DNA of 64,000 bases from Xylanimicrobium pachnodae JCM 13526 = NBRC 107786 (GTDB lineage Bacteria > Actinomycetota > Actinomycetes > Actinomycetales > Cellulomonadaceae), in assembly GCA_001592145.1 (NCBI GenBank), contig BCWJ01000003.1, positions 124,001 to 188,000 on the forward strand, written 5' to 3'. This document shows positions 37,521 to 46,443 of this stretch, in pieces; within the stretch, counting starts at the first letter, position 1; each line of letters starts with the position of its first letter. The notes below the pieces were generated by a model. That model was not told the origin of the DNA, did no database searches, and worked only from the letters and a program-made list of their open reading frames with translations. The position numbers and the translations under genes were made by a program.

Positions 37521-38314
37521 GTTCCGTCGTCATGGTTCCGGAGACCGGGGCGGCGTCGCGCGCCGCGCAGTCCGGGGGCGTCCCGTTCGGTCGGCTGCTG
37601 CTGACCGAGTGGCGCAAGCAGATCGACACGCGCGCCGGACGCTGGCTGCTGATCACGATCGGCATCGTCGCGGCGGGCCTGCTCACCTTGATGGCCCTCA
37701 CGGGTGGCGAGCTGAGGACGTACGAGTTCTTCATCGGCACGCTGGCGCAGCCGTTCGCGCTGCTCCTGCCCGTCATCGGCATCCTGGCCGCGACGGCGGA
37801 GTGGTCGCAGCGCACGGGACTGGTCACGTTCGTGCTGGAACCGCGCCGCGTGCGGGTCGGCGTGGCCAAGCTCGTCGCGTCGCTGCTGACGGGGGCGGTC
37901 GCGATCGTCGTCGGGGCGGCGCTCGCCGCGGCGGTACACCTGCTCGTCCACCTCGGTGACGGCGCGGGGGACTGGTCCCTGTCGTCTGGCCTGCCCGGCG
38001 GCATCGCCCTCGCCCTGGTGGTCGCCATGGTGCAGGGTGTCGCGTTCGGTCTCGTGCTCCAGAACACACCGGCGGCGATCGTCGTCTTCTTCGTGCTGCC
38101 GAGGGCGTTCGCGCTCGTGGGAATGCTGGTGGCGGCGGTCAAGGACGTCTGGCCGTGGATCGACCTGAACTCCGCCATGACCCCGCTGTTCGTCGGGGAC
38201 CCGCTCGGTGGCACGGACTGGGCACACCTGGGCACGGCGGCCACGATCTGGGTGGTGCTCCCGCTGGTGCTGGGCCTGATCCGGCTGAACCGGTCGGAGA
38301 TCAAGTCCGCCTGA
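37517..38314 (+). CDS. ABC transporter permease (ABC-2 type)
   Basis: A 265-residue membrane subunit with six hydrophobic segments. The first follows a cytoplasmic N-terminus containing LLLTEWRKQIDTRAGRWL, typical of ABC-2 exporters (EWxKxxxTR). Paired with the overlapping ATPase gene. The exported substrate is unknown. A strong hairpin 16 bases after the stop separates it from the convergent mrp gene. Confidence 0.87.
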   Translation: MSSVVMVPETGAASRAAQSGGVPFGRLLLTEWRKQIDTRAGRWLLITIGIVAAGLLTLMALTGGELRTYEFFIGTLAQPFALLLPVIGILAATAEWSQRTGLVTFVLEPRRVRVGVAKLVASLLTGAVAIVVGAALAAAVHLLVHLGDGAGDWSLSSGLPGGIALALVVAMVQGVAFGLVLQNTPAAIVVFFVLPRAFALVGMLVAAVKDVWPWIDLNSAMTPLFVGDPLGGTDWAHLGTAATIWVVLPLVLGLIRLNRSEIKSA

Positions 38315-38329
38315 TCCGCCCCGTACCCG

Positions 38330-38373
38330 GGACGACGACGCCGCAACAACCGAGGGACCCGGCGTCGTCGTCC
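38330..38373. terminator. Bidirectional hairpin between ABC permease and mrp genes
   Basis: GGACGACGACGCCG and CGGCGTCGTCGTCC form a perfect 14-base-pair stem with a 16-base loop between convergent genes. Confidence 0.8.
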
Positions 38374-38380
38374 TCGCGGA

Positions 38381-39517
38381 TCAGTGCGCGGAGCGCACGG
38401 GCGTGACGCCCAGGTGCATCCCGGCCAGACCCCGCTTGCGCGACCCGAGCGCGGCGGCGACGTCGCGCAGCGCCCGCCCGCCCGCGGACTCGGGGGCCGC
38501 GAGCACCACGGGGGTGCCGTCGTCGCCGGCCTGGCGCACCGCGATGTCGAGCGGCACCTGGCCCAGCAGCGGCACGTCGGTGCCCAGCGTCTCGCTCAGC
38601 GTCGCGGCGACCTGTGCCCCGCCGCCCGCGCCGAACACCTCCAGGCGGGTGCCGTCCGGCTGCTCCAGCCACGACATGTTCTCGACGACGCCGACGACGC
38701 CCTGGTTCGTCTGGGTGGCGATCGCCCCGGCGCGGGCGGCCACCTCGGCTGCGGCCACCTGCGGCGTGGTGACCACGACGATCTCCGAGCCGGGCAGGAG
38801 CTGGGCCACCGAGATGGCGATGTCGCCCGTGCCGGGCGGCAGGTCGAGCAGCAGCACGTCGAGGTCGCCCCAGTAGACGTCCGCGAGGAACTGCTCGAGC
38901 GCCCGGTGCAGCATGGGGCCACGCCACACGACGGGCTGCCCCGCCGGCACGAACATGCCGATCGAGACCACCTTCACGCCGTGCGCGATGGGCGGCAGCA
39001 GCATGGAGTCCACGCGGGTGGGCTGGCGGTCCACGCCCAGCATGCGCGGGATGGAGAACCCGTAGATGTCGGCGTCGAGCACGCCCACCCGCACGCCCTG
39101 CGCCGCCATCGCCACGGCCAGGTTCGCGGTCACCGACGACTTGCCGACGCCGCCCTTGCCCGACGCGATCGCGTACACCTTGGTCAGGGACCCGGGCTGC
39201 GAGAACGGGATCACGGGGTCGCCGTTGCCGCCGCGCAGCTTGGACCGCATCTTCGCGCGCTGCTCGGGCGTCATCACACCCAGGTCCACGTCCACGTCGG
39301 TCACGCCGTCGACCCGCTGCGCGGCGGCCGTCACGTCGCGCACGATGGTCGACTTGAGCGGGCAGCCCGCCACCGTGAGGTCCACGCCGACGACGACGTG
39401 CCCGCCGTCGGAGACCTCCACGGAGCGCACCATGTCCAGGTCGGTGATCGGTTTGCGGATCTCCGGATCGATGACGGTGGTGAGCGCTTCACGGACGCGG
39501 TCGGCGAGTGAGGTCAT
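38381..39517 (-). CDS. mrp: Mrp/NBP35-family Fe-S cluster carrier ATPase
   Basis: A 378-residue P-loop protein that carries Fe-S clusters to apoproteins. The N-terminal DUF59/MIP18 domain (VIDPEIRKPITDLDMV, DLTVAGCPLKS) precedes the deviant Walker A SGKGGVGKSS (about 120), GVLDADIYGFSIPRML and LLLDLPPGTGD. The CxxC cluster ligands known from many Mrp proteins are not seen in the C-terminal part (the region reads NMSWLEQPDGTRLEVFG). This is the form common in actinobacteria. An extra Arg/Lys tail closes the protein. Confidence 0.92.
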   Translation of the reverse strand: MTSLADRVREALTTVIDPEIRKPITDLDMVRSVEVSDGGHVVVGVDLTVAGCPLKSTIVRDVTAAAQRVDGVTDVDVDLGVMTPEQRAKMRSKLRGGNGDPVIPFSQPGSLTKVYAIASGKGGVGKSSVTANLAVAMAAQGVRVGVLDADIYGFSIPRMLGVDRQPTRVDSMLLPPIAHGVKVVSIGMFVPAGQPVVWRGPMLHRALEQFLADVYWGDLDVLLLDLPPGTGDIAISVAQLLPGSEIVVVTTPQVAAAEVAARAGAIATQTNQGVVGVVENMSWLEQPDGTRLEVFGAGGGAQVAATLSETLGTDVPLLGQVPLDIAVRQAGDDGTPVVLAAPESAGGRALRDVAAALGSRKRGLAGMHLGVTPVRSAH

Positions 39518-39526
39518 GCCGCGACC

Positions 39527-40084
39527 CTACTTCTGCGCGGGGCGGGTCCGGGGCGGTGCGACGGTGTGATCTCGCCTGTCGTCGCGATCTCGCCTGTCGT
39601 CGTCCTCGTCCTGACGCTCCGCCAGGTCCTCCAGCAGGTTGCGCAGCTCGGAGCGCACGAAGTCGCGCGTCGCCACCTCGCTCAGCGCGAGCCGCAGCGC
39701 CGCCATCTCCCGCGCCAGGTACTCGGTGTCCGCGAGGTTGCGCTCGGCGCGCTGGCGGTCCTGCTCGGCGGTGACGCGGTCGCGGTCGTCCTGCCGGTTC
39801 TGGGCCAGCAGGATCAGCGGCGCGGCGTACGACGCCTGCAGAGAGAGCATCAGGGTCAGCGCGGTGAAGCCGTTGTCCGCCTTGTCGAACCGCAACCCCA
39901 CCGGCCCCCAGGCGTTCCAGGCCAGCCAGACGGCGCAGAACACGGTGAGCCAGATGAGGAACCGCGGCGTGCCCAGGAACCGGGCGATGCCCTCAGTGGC
40001 CCGGCCCACCGCGTCCTGGTCCAGCCGCAGGCGTGGCACCAGGGTGCGGCGTGCCTCCTTCGGGGTGTCGAACCGGTCAGCCAC
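39527..40084 (-). CDS. DUF1003 membrane protein
   Basis: A 185-residue protein with two hydrophobic segments (FLIWLTVFCAVWLAWNAW and a second ending in LMLSLQASYAAPLILLAQNRQ) and a long charged C-terminal helix. That layout is diagnostic for DUF1003, function unknown. Its start overlaps the end of the MgtE-like gene by 8 bases, so the two are translationally coupled and probably act together. The Asp/Arg-rich end (DEDDDRRDRDDRRD) is encoded by short near-repeats. Confidence 0.88.
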   Translation of the reverse strand: MADRFDTPKEARRTLVPRLRLDQDAVGRATEGIARFLGTPRFLIWLTVFCAVWLAWNAWGPVGLRFDKADNGFTALTLMLSLQASYAAPLILLAQNRQDDRDRVTAEQDRQRAERNLADTEYLAREMAALRLALSEVATRDFVRSELRNLLEDLAERQDEDDDRRDRDDRRDHTVAPPRTRPAQK

Positions 40085-41384
40085 GGGCCACCTCCCCGGT
40101 CGGACTCACGTGGGTCACGTTCTCGTGGGTCAGCCCCTCGCTGTGCGACTCGCGCCAGTCGGCGGGCAGCAGGTGGTCGAGCACGTCGTCCACCGAGACG
40201 GCGCCCAGCAGCCGGCGCTGGTCGTCGAGCACAGGCAGGGCCAGCAGGTCGTAGGCGGCCAGGAGCCGGCTGACCCGGCCCAGCGGGGCGTCCGGCGTCA
40301 GCGACTCGGTGTCGGTGTCGACGACGGTGCCGATGGCGGCGTGCGGGGGCTCGCGCAACAGGCGCTGGAAGTGCGCGACACCCAGGAACCGGCCCGTCGG
40401 GGTCTCCAGGGGCGGGCGCGCCACGAACACGACGGACGCCAGCGCGGGCGCCAGGTCCTGCTTGCGGATCTGCGCGAGCGCGTCCGCGATGGTGGCCTCC
40501 GGCCCCAGGATCACGGGCTCGGTGGTCATCAGACCGCCGGCCGTGTCCTCGTCGTACGCGAGCAGGCGGCGCACGTCCTCCGCCTCGTCGGGCTCCATGA
40601 GGTCCAGGAAGCGGGCCGCCTGGGCGTCCGGCATCTCGTGCAGCAGGTCGGCGGCGTCGTCGGGCTCCATCGCCTCCAGGACGTCGACGGCGCGGGACGT
40701 GTCCAGGCCGGACAGGATCGACACCTGGTCGTCCTCGGGCAGCTCCTCCAGCACGTCGGCCAGCCGGTTGTTGTCGAGCGCGGCGGCCACCTCCAGGCGG
40801 CGCGTGTCGCCCAGCTCGTGCAGCACGTCCGCGAGGTCCGCGGGCCGCAGGTCCTCGTACGCCTCCAGCAGCGCGGTGGCGCCCTGCCCGCGCGTGCTGG
40901 TGGCCAGCGTGGCGATGGCGTCGATGCCCACCAGGACGGTGTCGCCGCGGCGGCGCAGGCCCAGCGTGGACCGGCCCGGGACGTGACGGCGCACGAACAC
41001 CTGGTGGATGAACCAGTCGCCCCGGCGCTCGCGGGCGATCGACACGTCCTCGACCGTGACCTCGCCCGAACCGTCCCGCATCGCCACCTTCCGGTCCAGC
41101 AGTTCGCCGAGCACCAGGGACTCCATGGCGCGCTGCTCGAACCGGCGCAGGTTCACCAGCCCGGTGGTGATCACCTGCCCGGCGTCGATGCTGGTCACGC
41201 GGGTCATGGGCACGAACACGCGCCGTCGTCCCGGCACCTCGACCACCAGGCCCACCACCCGCGGGGCGCCCTTGGCGCGGACCAGCACGACGACGTCGCG
41301 CACGCGCCCCACCGCGTCCCCGATCGGGTCGAAGACGGCGGTGCCGGCCAGGCGCGCCACGAAGACTGGTGTTCCCCCGTTCAC
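40077..41384 (-). CDS. PRC-barrel/MgtE-N/CBS protein without membrane domain
   Basis: A 435-residue soluble protein. A PRC-barrel-like N-terminus (about 8-85) is followed by the MgtE N-terminal superhelix (about 190-290; LADVLEELPEDDQVSIL, VLEAMEPDDAADLL) and two CBS domains (about 295-420; GGLMTTEPVILGP, LLALPVLDDQRRLLGAVSVDDVL). Full MgtE magnesium channels continue with five helices; these are absent. The Mg-sensing module therefore stands alone and may gate a partner, perhaps the coupled DUF1003 membrane protein. That link is inference. Confidence 0.85.
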   Translation of the reverse strand: MNGGTPVFVARLAGTAVFDPIGDAVGRVRDVVVLVRAKGAPRVVGLVVEVPGRRRVFVPMTRVTSIDAGQVITTGLVNLRRFEQRAMESLVLGELLDRKVAMRDGSGEVTVEDVSIARERRGDWFIHQVFVRRHVPGRSTLGLRRRGDTVLVGIDAIATLATSTRGQGATALLEAYEDLRPADLADVLHELGDTRRLEVAAALDNNRLADVLEELPEDDQVSILSGLDTSRAVDVLEAMEPDDAADLLHEMPDAQAARFLDLMEPDEAEDVRRLLAYDEDTAGGLMTTEPVILGPEATIADALAQIRKQDLAPALASVVFVARPPLETPTGRFLGVAHFQRLLREPPHAAIGTVVDTDTESLTPDAPLGRVSRLLAAYDLLALPVLDDQRRLLGAVSVDDVLDHLLPADWRESHSEGLTHENVTHVSPTGEVARG

Positions 41385-41524
41385 GCCGGTCAGCCTACGT
41401 CGGCGGTGTCCGTCATCCCGGGCGACGTCGCCGGACCCACCGCACCCGTCGGCCGCAGCCCGGCTTCACAACCTCCACAAGCCGCTTTGTGGTAACGCAC
41501 AGGCAGGTGGGCCACACTGGACCC

Positions 41525-42337
41525 ATGAGCTTTGGACGCCCCCAGCCCGTGCCCCGCACGCCCACCTTGCCGCAGGGCGACCCGATTGCCGCGTACCCCA
41601 CCTACCTGGAGGCGCAGCAGGCCGTCGACTACCTGTCCGACCAGAAGTTCCCGGTGCAGGGCGTGACCATCGTGGGCACCGACCTGCGCATGGTCGAACG
41701 GGTCACGGGCCGGCTCTCGTACGGGCGCGTGGCCATCGCGGGCGCCGGGTCGGGCGCCTGGTTCGGCCTGTTCGTGGGCCTGCTGCTCTCGATGGTGGGC
41801 ACCGCGGGCACGGGCGGCGTGTTCATCGGCGTGACGCTCGGCGCCGGGTTCGGCCTGCTGTTCTCCGTGCTCTCCTACTCGCTGGCCCGCGGCAAGCGGG
41901 ACTTCACGTCGCAGTCGCAGATCGTCGCGACGACGTACGCGATCCTGTGCGACCCCGCCTCCGCAGGGGAGGCGCGCTCGCTGCTCCTGCGGTCGCCCGG
42001 CGGCCTGGGCCGCGCCCGGCCCGCCGCGCAGGCGACACCCGCGGCACCGTTCCCGACGCAGCAGGGGACCGGCACTCCGGGCCAGTTCGGTGCCCCCGCC
42101 GCGCCGCCGGCGCCGCCCGCACCGCGCTCCCCGGACCCGCGGTGGACGACGCCGTCGGGCGAGCCCCGGTACGGCGCGATGCTCCCGACGCCGGACGCGC
42201 CCGCCGCCCCACAGCCGCAGGCGCCACAGGCAGGCCAGCCGCAGCCGCAGCAGCCGGGGCAACCGGGGCAGTCGGTCGGCGAGCAGGACCCGGCCCGGCC
42301 CGCCGACCCCTACGCACCGCCGCGCAACGACGGCTGA
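41525..42337 (+). CDS. General-stress-protein-like (YflT-fold) membrane protein
   Basis: A 270-residue protein. Residues about 20-70 (YPTYLEAQQAVDYLSDQKFPVQGVTIVGTDL) match the YflT/general-stress-17M heat-induced domain. Two Gly-rich hydrophobic helices follow (AIAGAGSGAWFGLFVGLLLSM and a second with GAGFGLLFSVLSYSLA). The last 110 residues are Pro/Gln/Ala-rich and probably disordered. Function unknown. It is divergent from the MgtE-like gene; the 140-base gap contains a small palindrome (CCACAA/TTGTGG, 41475-41492). Confidence 0.75.
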   Translation: MSFGRPQPVPRTPTLPQGDPIAAYPTYLEAQQAVDYLSDQKFPVQGVTIVGTDLRMVERVTGRLSYGRVAIAGAGSGAWFGLFVGLLLSMVGTAGTGGVFIGVTLGAGFGLLFSVLSYSLARGKRDFTSQSQIVATTYAILCDPASAGEARSLLLRSPGGLGRARPAAQATPAAPFPTQQGTGTPGQFGAPAAPPAPPAPRSPDPRWTTPSGEPRYGAMLPTPDAPAAPQPQAPQAGQPQPQQPGQPGQSVGEQDPARPADPYAPPRNDG

Positions 42338-42375
42338 CCGGATCGCCCGGCACGCGGGAAGCGGCACCGCAACGT

Positions 42376-42413
42376 CCGACGGGCGGCACCCTTGATGGGG
42401 TGCCGCCCGTCGG
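42376..42413. terminator. Bidirectional hairpin between convergent genes
   Basis: A perfect 16-base-pair stem (arms CCGACGGGCGGCACCC and its complement) with a 6-base loop, between the general-stress-like gene and the aminopeptidase gene. One of the strongest terminators in the window. Confidence 0.85.
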
Positions 42414-42448
42414 TGTCGGTGCGGTCGCGTTCGGTGTCGGTGGGGCGG

Positions 42449-44008
42449 TCAGTCGCGCAGCGACGCCATCCATGCCTCGACGGCGTCGGGGTCGCGCGGC
42501 AGGGCGGCCGAGAGGTTCTCGACGCCGTCGGCCGTGACCAGCACGTCGTCCTCGATGCGCACGCCGATGCCGCGGTACTCGGCGGGCACGGCCTCGTCGT
42601 CGGCCTTGAAGTACAGGCCCGGCTCGATGGTGAAGACCATGCCCTCCTGCAGCAGTCCCTCGCGGTACAGCTCGTTGCGCGCCTGGGCGCAGTCGTGCAC
42701 GTCGAGGCCCAGGTGGTGCGAGGTGCCGTGCACCATCCAGCGGCGGTGCTGCTGGCCCTGCTCGCTGAGCGACACCTCCGCGGTGACGCCGTCGGGTAGC
42801 AGGCCCCACTCCTCCAGCCGTTCGGCGATGACCTTCATGGCCGCCTCGTGCACGTCCAGGAACCGCACGCCGGGCTTGGCGACGGCGAACGCGGCGTCGG
42901 CGGCGTCGAGCACGGCCTGGTAGACGCGGCGCTGCACGTCGGAGAAGGTGCCGCTGACGGGCAGGGTGCGCGTGACGTCGGCCGTGTACAGCGAGTCGGC
43001 CTCGACGCCCGCGTCGAGGAGCACCAGGTCGCCCTCGTGGACCTCGCCGTCGTTGGTGATCCAGTGCAGCGTCGTGGCGTGCTCGCCCGCGGCCGCGATG
43101 GTCTCGTAGCCGACGGCGTAGCCCTCCAGGCGGGCGTGCGCGTCGAACGTCGTCTCGATGACACGCTCGCCGCGACGGTGCGCGACCGCGCGGGGGAGGG
43201 CGCGGACCACCTCGGCGAAGCCCTCGATCGTGAGGTTCACCGCGTGGCGCATCTGCTCGATCTCGAGCTCGTCCTTGACCAGGCGCAGCTCGCTGGTGGC
43301 GCGCACCAGGTCGGCGTCCGTGAGCTCCCCGGCCGCGGCGTCCTCCGCACCGGCCTCGGCACGGATCGCCTCGACCAGCGTCTCGATCTCGTCGTCCGAG
43401 CCGGTGACCACGAGCAGCACGACGCCGTCGCCCACGTCCTTGGCGAGCGCGTCGCGCAGCTCGTCGATGTGCCGGGCCTCGATGCCCGTCAGCGTGGTGA
43501 CGTCGTCGAGCGAGGGGCGGGCGCCCACCCAGAACTCGCCGTAGCGCGCGTCCGCGTAGAACTCCTCGGTGTCGCGGGCGGCCAGCGGGCGCACATAGAG
43601 CACGGCGTGATGGCTCGTGGGTCCATCGGGGCCGTCGTCCCCGGTGCCGGGCTCCACCGGGTGCAGCACCAGGACGGCGTCGGGCTCCTGGTCCGTGCCC
43701 AGGCCGGTGAGGTGCGCGAACGCCGAGTGCGGGCGGAACCGGTAGTCCGTGTCGTTCGAGCGCACGGTGAGCGAGCCGGCCGGGACCACCAGGCGGGCGC
43801 CGGGCAGCTCCTGCGCGAGCCTGGCGCGGCGCGCGGCGGAGAACGGGATCGCGGCGCCCGGCCGCACCCCCAGGTCGGCACGCGGCGCCCAGCCGGAGGT
43901 GATGAAGTCGACGAATGCCTTCGAGCGCGGCCGGTTGCGGTGGTCGGTCTCGGTGGCTTCGACCGGGGTGGACTCGGCGGGGGTGGGTGCCGTGATGCTC
44001 TCGCTCAT
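42449..44008 (-). CDS. pepP: Xaa-Pro aminopeptidase (M24B)
   Basis: A 519-residue metallopeptidase that removes N-terminal residues preceding proline. The N-terminal creatinase-like domain is followed by the pita-bread catalytic domain with metal ligands in LLDAGVE (Asp), DVTRTLPVSG (Asp), HGTSHHLGLDVHD (His), TIEPGLYF (Glu) and GVRIEDDVLV (Glu). The order and spacing fit aminopeptidase P. The first 30 residues are Thr/Pro/Glu-rich. Single-gene unit. Confidence 0.93.
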   Translation of the reverse strand: MSESITAPTPAESTPVEATETDHRNRPRSKAFVDFITSGWAPRADLGVRPGAAIPFSAARRARLAQELPGARLVVPAGSLTVRSNDTDYRFRPHSAFAHLTGLGTDQEPDAVLVLHPVEPGTGDDGPDGPTSHHAVLYVRPLAARDTEEFYADARYGEFWVGARPSLDDVTTLTGIEARHIDELRDALAKDVGDGVVLLVVTGSDDEIETLVEAIRAEAGAEDAAAGELTDADLVRATSELRLVKDELEIEQMRHAVNLTIEGFAEVVRALPRAVAHRRGERVIETTFDAHARLEGYAVGYETIAAAGEHATTLHWITNDGEVHEGDLVLLDAGVEADSLYTADVTRTLPVSGTFSDVQRRVYQAVLDAADAAFAVAKPGVRFLDVHEAAMKVIAERLEEWGLLPDGVTAEVSLSEQGQQHRRWMVHGTSHHLGLDVHDCAQARNELYREGLLQEGMVFTIEPGLYFKADDEAVPAEYRGIGVRIEDDVLVTADGVENLSAALPRDPDAVEAWMASLRD

Positions 44009-44051
44009 CCCCCCAGTCTCGCACCGCGCCGCGCTCCGGCGTCGTGAACCG

Positions 44052-44858
44052 TCACCCGTGGTGGGAGAAGTCGCGCAGCGCGCGCGTGAGCACCTCGTTG
44101 AACGCCTCCGGAGCGTCCGTGTTCACGTCGTGACCCGCGCCCGGGACGACGACGAGCACGCCCTGGTAGGCCGCCGCCAGATGCCGCTGCTCCTGGAGGC
44201 GCAGGTGGTCGCGTGAACCGTTGACCAGCCACACGGGCACCCGCACGGCCCGCACGTCGGCCACCGAGGAACGCCCCGCCAGGTGGGTCAGCGCATCCGT
44301 CACGACGTCCCACCCGGGTCGGTACGGGCCCACGGTCGCCGCGCCCCCGAGCACGGCGGCGACGTCGGACCCGCCCGAGCGCAGGCCGTGCCGGGAGCGG
44401 CGGGCATGCCATCGGGTGGACATGGAGCGGGCGGCGTTCCCGGCCGCCGTCGCCCCCGACACCGTGACGCGGGCGACGTCGCGGAACAGCGCGACGGGCT
44501 TGCCCTTCGGGTCGGAGCAGCACGCGCACGCCACCACGCCCGCCAACCGGCCCGGCCGGCCCAGCGCGCCCGCGGGCAGGGTCGCCTCGCGCGCCGCGTA
44601 CGCCAGGGCGGTGTACCCGCCCAGGCTCAGCCCGACGAGGGCCACCGGCTGGTCGGCGCCGAACGACCCCACGGCGTCGTCGATGACGTCGAAGGCCCGT
44701 TCCAGCGTGAAGCGCTCGTCCCGGTGCTCGCCGTGCGCGGGAAGGTCGACGGCGGCGGCGTCATACCCGAGCCGGTGCACGTGATCGACCTGACGGCCCC
44801 AGATCGCGGAGGACGTGCGCATCCCGTGGACGAAGACGACGGCCGGATCAGTTGCCAT
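44052..44858 (-). CDS. Alpha/beta-hydrolase
   Basis: A 268-residue hydrolase starting MATDPAVVFVHGMRTSSAIW (oxyanion region HG). The nucleophile elbow is VGLSLGGYTAL, the acid is in WLVNGSRDHL, and the catalytic His is in VPGAGHDVN. There is no signal peptide. Substrate unknown. An in-frame ATG at 45050 would overlap the divergent PHP gene and is rejected. A short Arg/Ser-rich segment (RWHARRSRHGLRSGG) in the cap is unusual. Confidence 0.87.
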   Translation of the reverse strand: MATDPAVVFVHGMRTSSAIWGRQVDHVHRLGYDAAAVDLPAHGEHRDERFTLERAFDVIDDAVGSFGADQPVALVGLSLGGYTALAYAAREATLPAGALGRPGRLAGVVACACCSDPKGKPVALFRDVARVTVSGATAAGNAARSMSTRWHARRSRHGLRSGGSDVAAVLGGAATVGPYRPGWDVVTDALTHLAGRSSVADVRAVRVPVWLVNGSRDHLRLQEQRHLAAAYQGVLVVVPGAGHDVNTDAPEAFNEVLTRALRDFSHHG

Positions 44859-44934
44859 GCCTCGATCGTCGCGCAGTGTGCTGAGAGCCGCGACAACGGG
44901 TTCGCGGCGGTGGCGCCGGATAGTCTTGACCCCC

Positions 44935-45774
44935 GTGATCGACCTCCACACCCACTCGACGGCGTCGGACGGCACCGATGCGCCCGAGGAGGTCATGGCC
45001 GCCGCGGCACGGGCCGGCCTCGCCGTCGTCGGCCTCACGGACCATGACACGGCCGCGGGCTGGGACGAGGCCGCGCGTGCGGCCGCGCGCCATGGCGTCG
45101 CGCTGGTGCGTGGGGCGGAGATCTCGACGACGAGCAGCGGGATCAGCTGCCACCTGCTCGCCTACCTGTACGACCCGGCCACCCCGGAGCTGGCCGCCGA
45201 GCTGGAGCTGACGCGGTCCTCGCGCCTGACCCGGCTCGCGCGGATGGCCGACCTGATCGGGCAGGACTACCCGATCACCTGGCAGGACGTGCTCGACCAG
45301 ACGGGCGACGGTGCCACGGTGGGTCGCCCCCACATCGCCGACGCGCTCGTGGCCGCCGGCGTCGTCACCACGCGCGACCAGGCGTTCGCCACGATCCTGC
45401 AGCCCGGCTCGAAGTACTACGTGCCGCACCACTCGCCCGACACGCTGTGGGCGGTGCGCGCCGTCCGCGCCGCCGGGGGAGTGCCCGTGTTCGCACACCC
45501 GGGGGCGTCGCAGCGAGGGCGCGTGGTGGGCGAGGAACGGATCGAGGAGCTCGCCGCGGCCGGGCTGGGCGGGCTCGAGGTGGACCACCGCGACCACGAC
45601 GACGCCACCCGGCGGCGGCTGCGCGACCTCGCGGGGGCGCTCGGGCTGTTCGTCACCGGCTCGTCCGACTACCACGGGACGGGCAAGCCCAACCGCCTGG
45701 GCGAGCACACCACCGCCCCCGACGTGCTGGCCCGCATCGAGGACGAAGGGACGCTCGAGGTGCTGCGACCATGA
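44935..45774 (+). CDS. PHP-domain phosphoesterase
   Basis: A 279-residue metal-dependent phosphoesterase. The four PHP motifs are visible: IDLHTHSTASDG (His pair), GLTDHDTAAG, HHSPDT/PVFAHPGASQRG, and TGSSDYHGTGKPN. This resembles the YciV/RNase AM group (5'-3' exonuclease or 3',5'-nucleotide phosphatase), but the exact substrate is unsure. The GTG start is 8 bases after TAGTCT (44921-44926), so probably leaderless. Its stop overlaps the marC start (ATGA). Confidence 0.88.
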   Translation: MIDLHTHSTASDGTDAPEEVMAAAARAGLAVVGLTDHDTAAGWDEAARAAARHGVALVRGAEISTTSSGISCHLLAYLYDPATPELAAELELTRSSRLTRLARMADLIGQDYPITWQDVLDQTGDGATVGRPHIADALVAAGVVTTRDQAFATILQPGSKYYVPHHSPDTLWAVRAVRAAGGVPVFAHPGASQRGRVVGEERIEELAAAGLGGLEVDHRDHDDATRRRLRDLAGALGLFVTGSSDYHGTGKPNRLGEHTTAPDVLARIEDEGTLEVLRP

Positions 45775-46406
45775 GCCGGATCATGGACGTCACGCTGTTC
45801 ATCGAGGTGTTCGTGACCCTCTTCGTGATCATGGACCCGCCCGGGACCGTGCCCGTCTTCCTGGCCCTGACCAGCCGGATGAACCCCCGGCAGCGCAACC
45901 GCGCGGCCCGGCAGGCGATCCTCGTCGCGTTCGGCGTCATCGTCGTGTTCGCCCTGTTCGGCCAGCAGCTCCTCCAGTACATGGGCATCTCGCTGCCGGC
46001 GCTGCAGGCGTCCGGCGGCCTGCTGCTGCTGTTCGTCGCCCTGGAGCTGCTGACCGGCAAGGCGGAGGAGCCCGCACCGGCCAAGGGCGGAGCCGTGAAC
46101 GTGGCGCTCGTGCCGCTCGGCACGCCCCTGCTCGCCGGGCCGGGCGCGATCGTCGCCACCATGGTGTTCGTCCAGGGCCGCATCGCCGCCGACGACTCCG
46201 CCGTGCGGCACTGGGTCGCGATCGCGTTGGGTGTCATCGCCGTGCACCTGTCCGTGTACCTGGCGATGCGGTTCGCGAACACCATCCAGCGCGTCCTCAA
46301 GGACTCCGGCGTCACCCTCATCACGCGCATCGCCGGCCTGCTGCTCGCCGCGATCGCCGTGCAGATGATCGCCACGGCGATCACGGAGTTCGTGCGCGCG
46401 GCGTAG
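45771..46406 (+). CDS. MarC-family membrane protein
   Basis: A 211-residue protein with six hydrophobic segments, beginning MSRIMDVTLFIEVFVTLFVIMDPPGTVPVFLAL. It has the family's PLGTPLLAGPGAIVATM and ends with helix LLAAIAVQMIATAI. MarC/UPF0056 proteins are of unknown function despite the name. Translationally coupled to the PHP gene by a 4-base overlap. Confidence 0.9.
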   Translation: MSRIMDVTLFIEVFVTLFVIMDPPGTVPVFLALTSRMNPRQRNRAARQAILVAFGVIVVFALFGQQLLQYMGISLPALQASGGLLLLFVALELLTGKAEEPAPAKGGAVNVALVPLGTPLLAGPGAIVATMVFVQGRIAADDSAVRHWVAIALGVIAVHLSVYLAMRFANTIQRVLKDSGVTLITRIAGLLLAAIAVQMIATAITEFVRAA

Positions 46407-46417
46407 CCCCGCCCCGC

Positions 46418-46440
46418 CGGTGGTTGAGTCTGCCGAGCCC
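46418..46440. repeat. Variant GGTTGAG(C/T)CTG element
   Basis: CGGTGGTTGAGTCTGCCGAG between the convergent marC and DUF1905 genes closely matches the right arm of the hairpin at 29292-29336. Probably a degenerate copy of the same dispersed repeat. Confidence 0.5.
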
Positions 46441-46443
46441 CCG

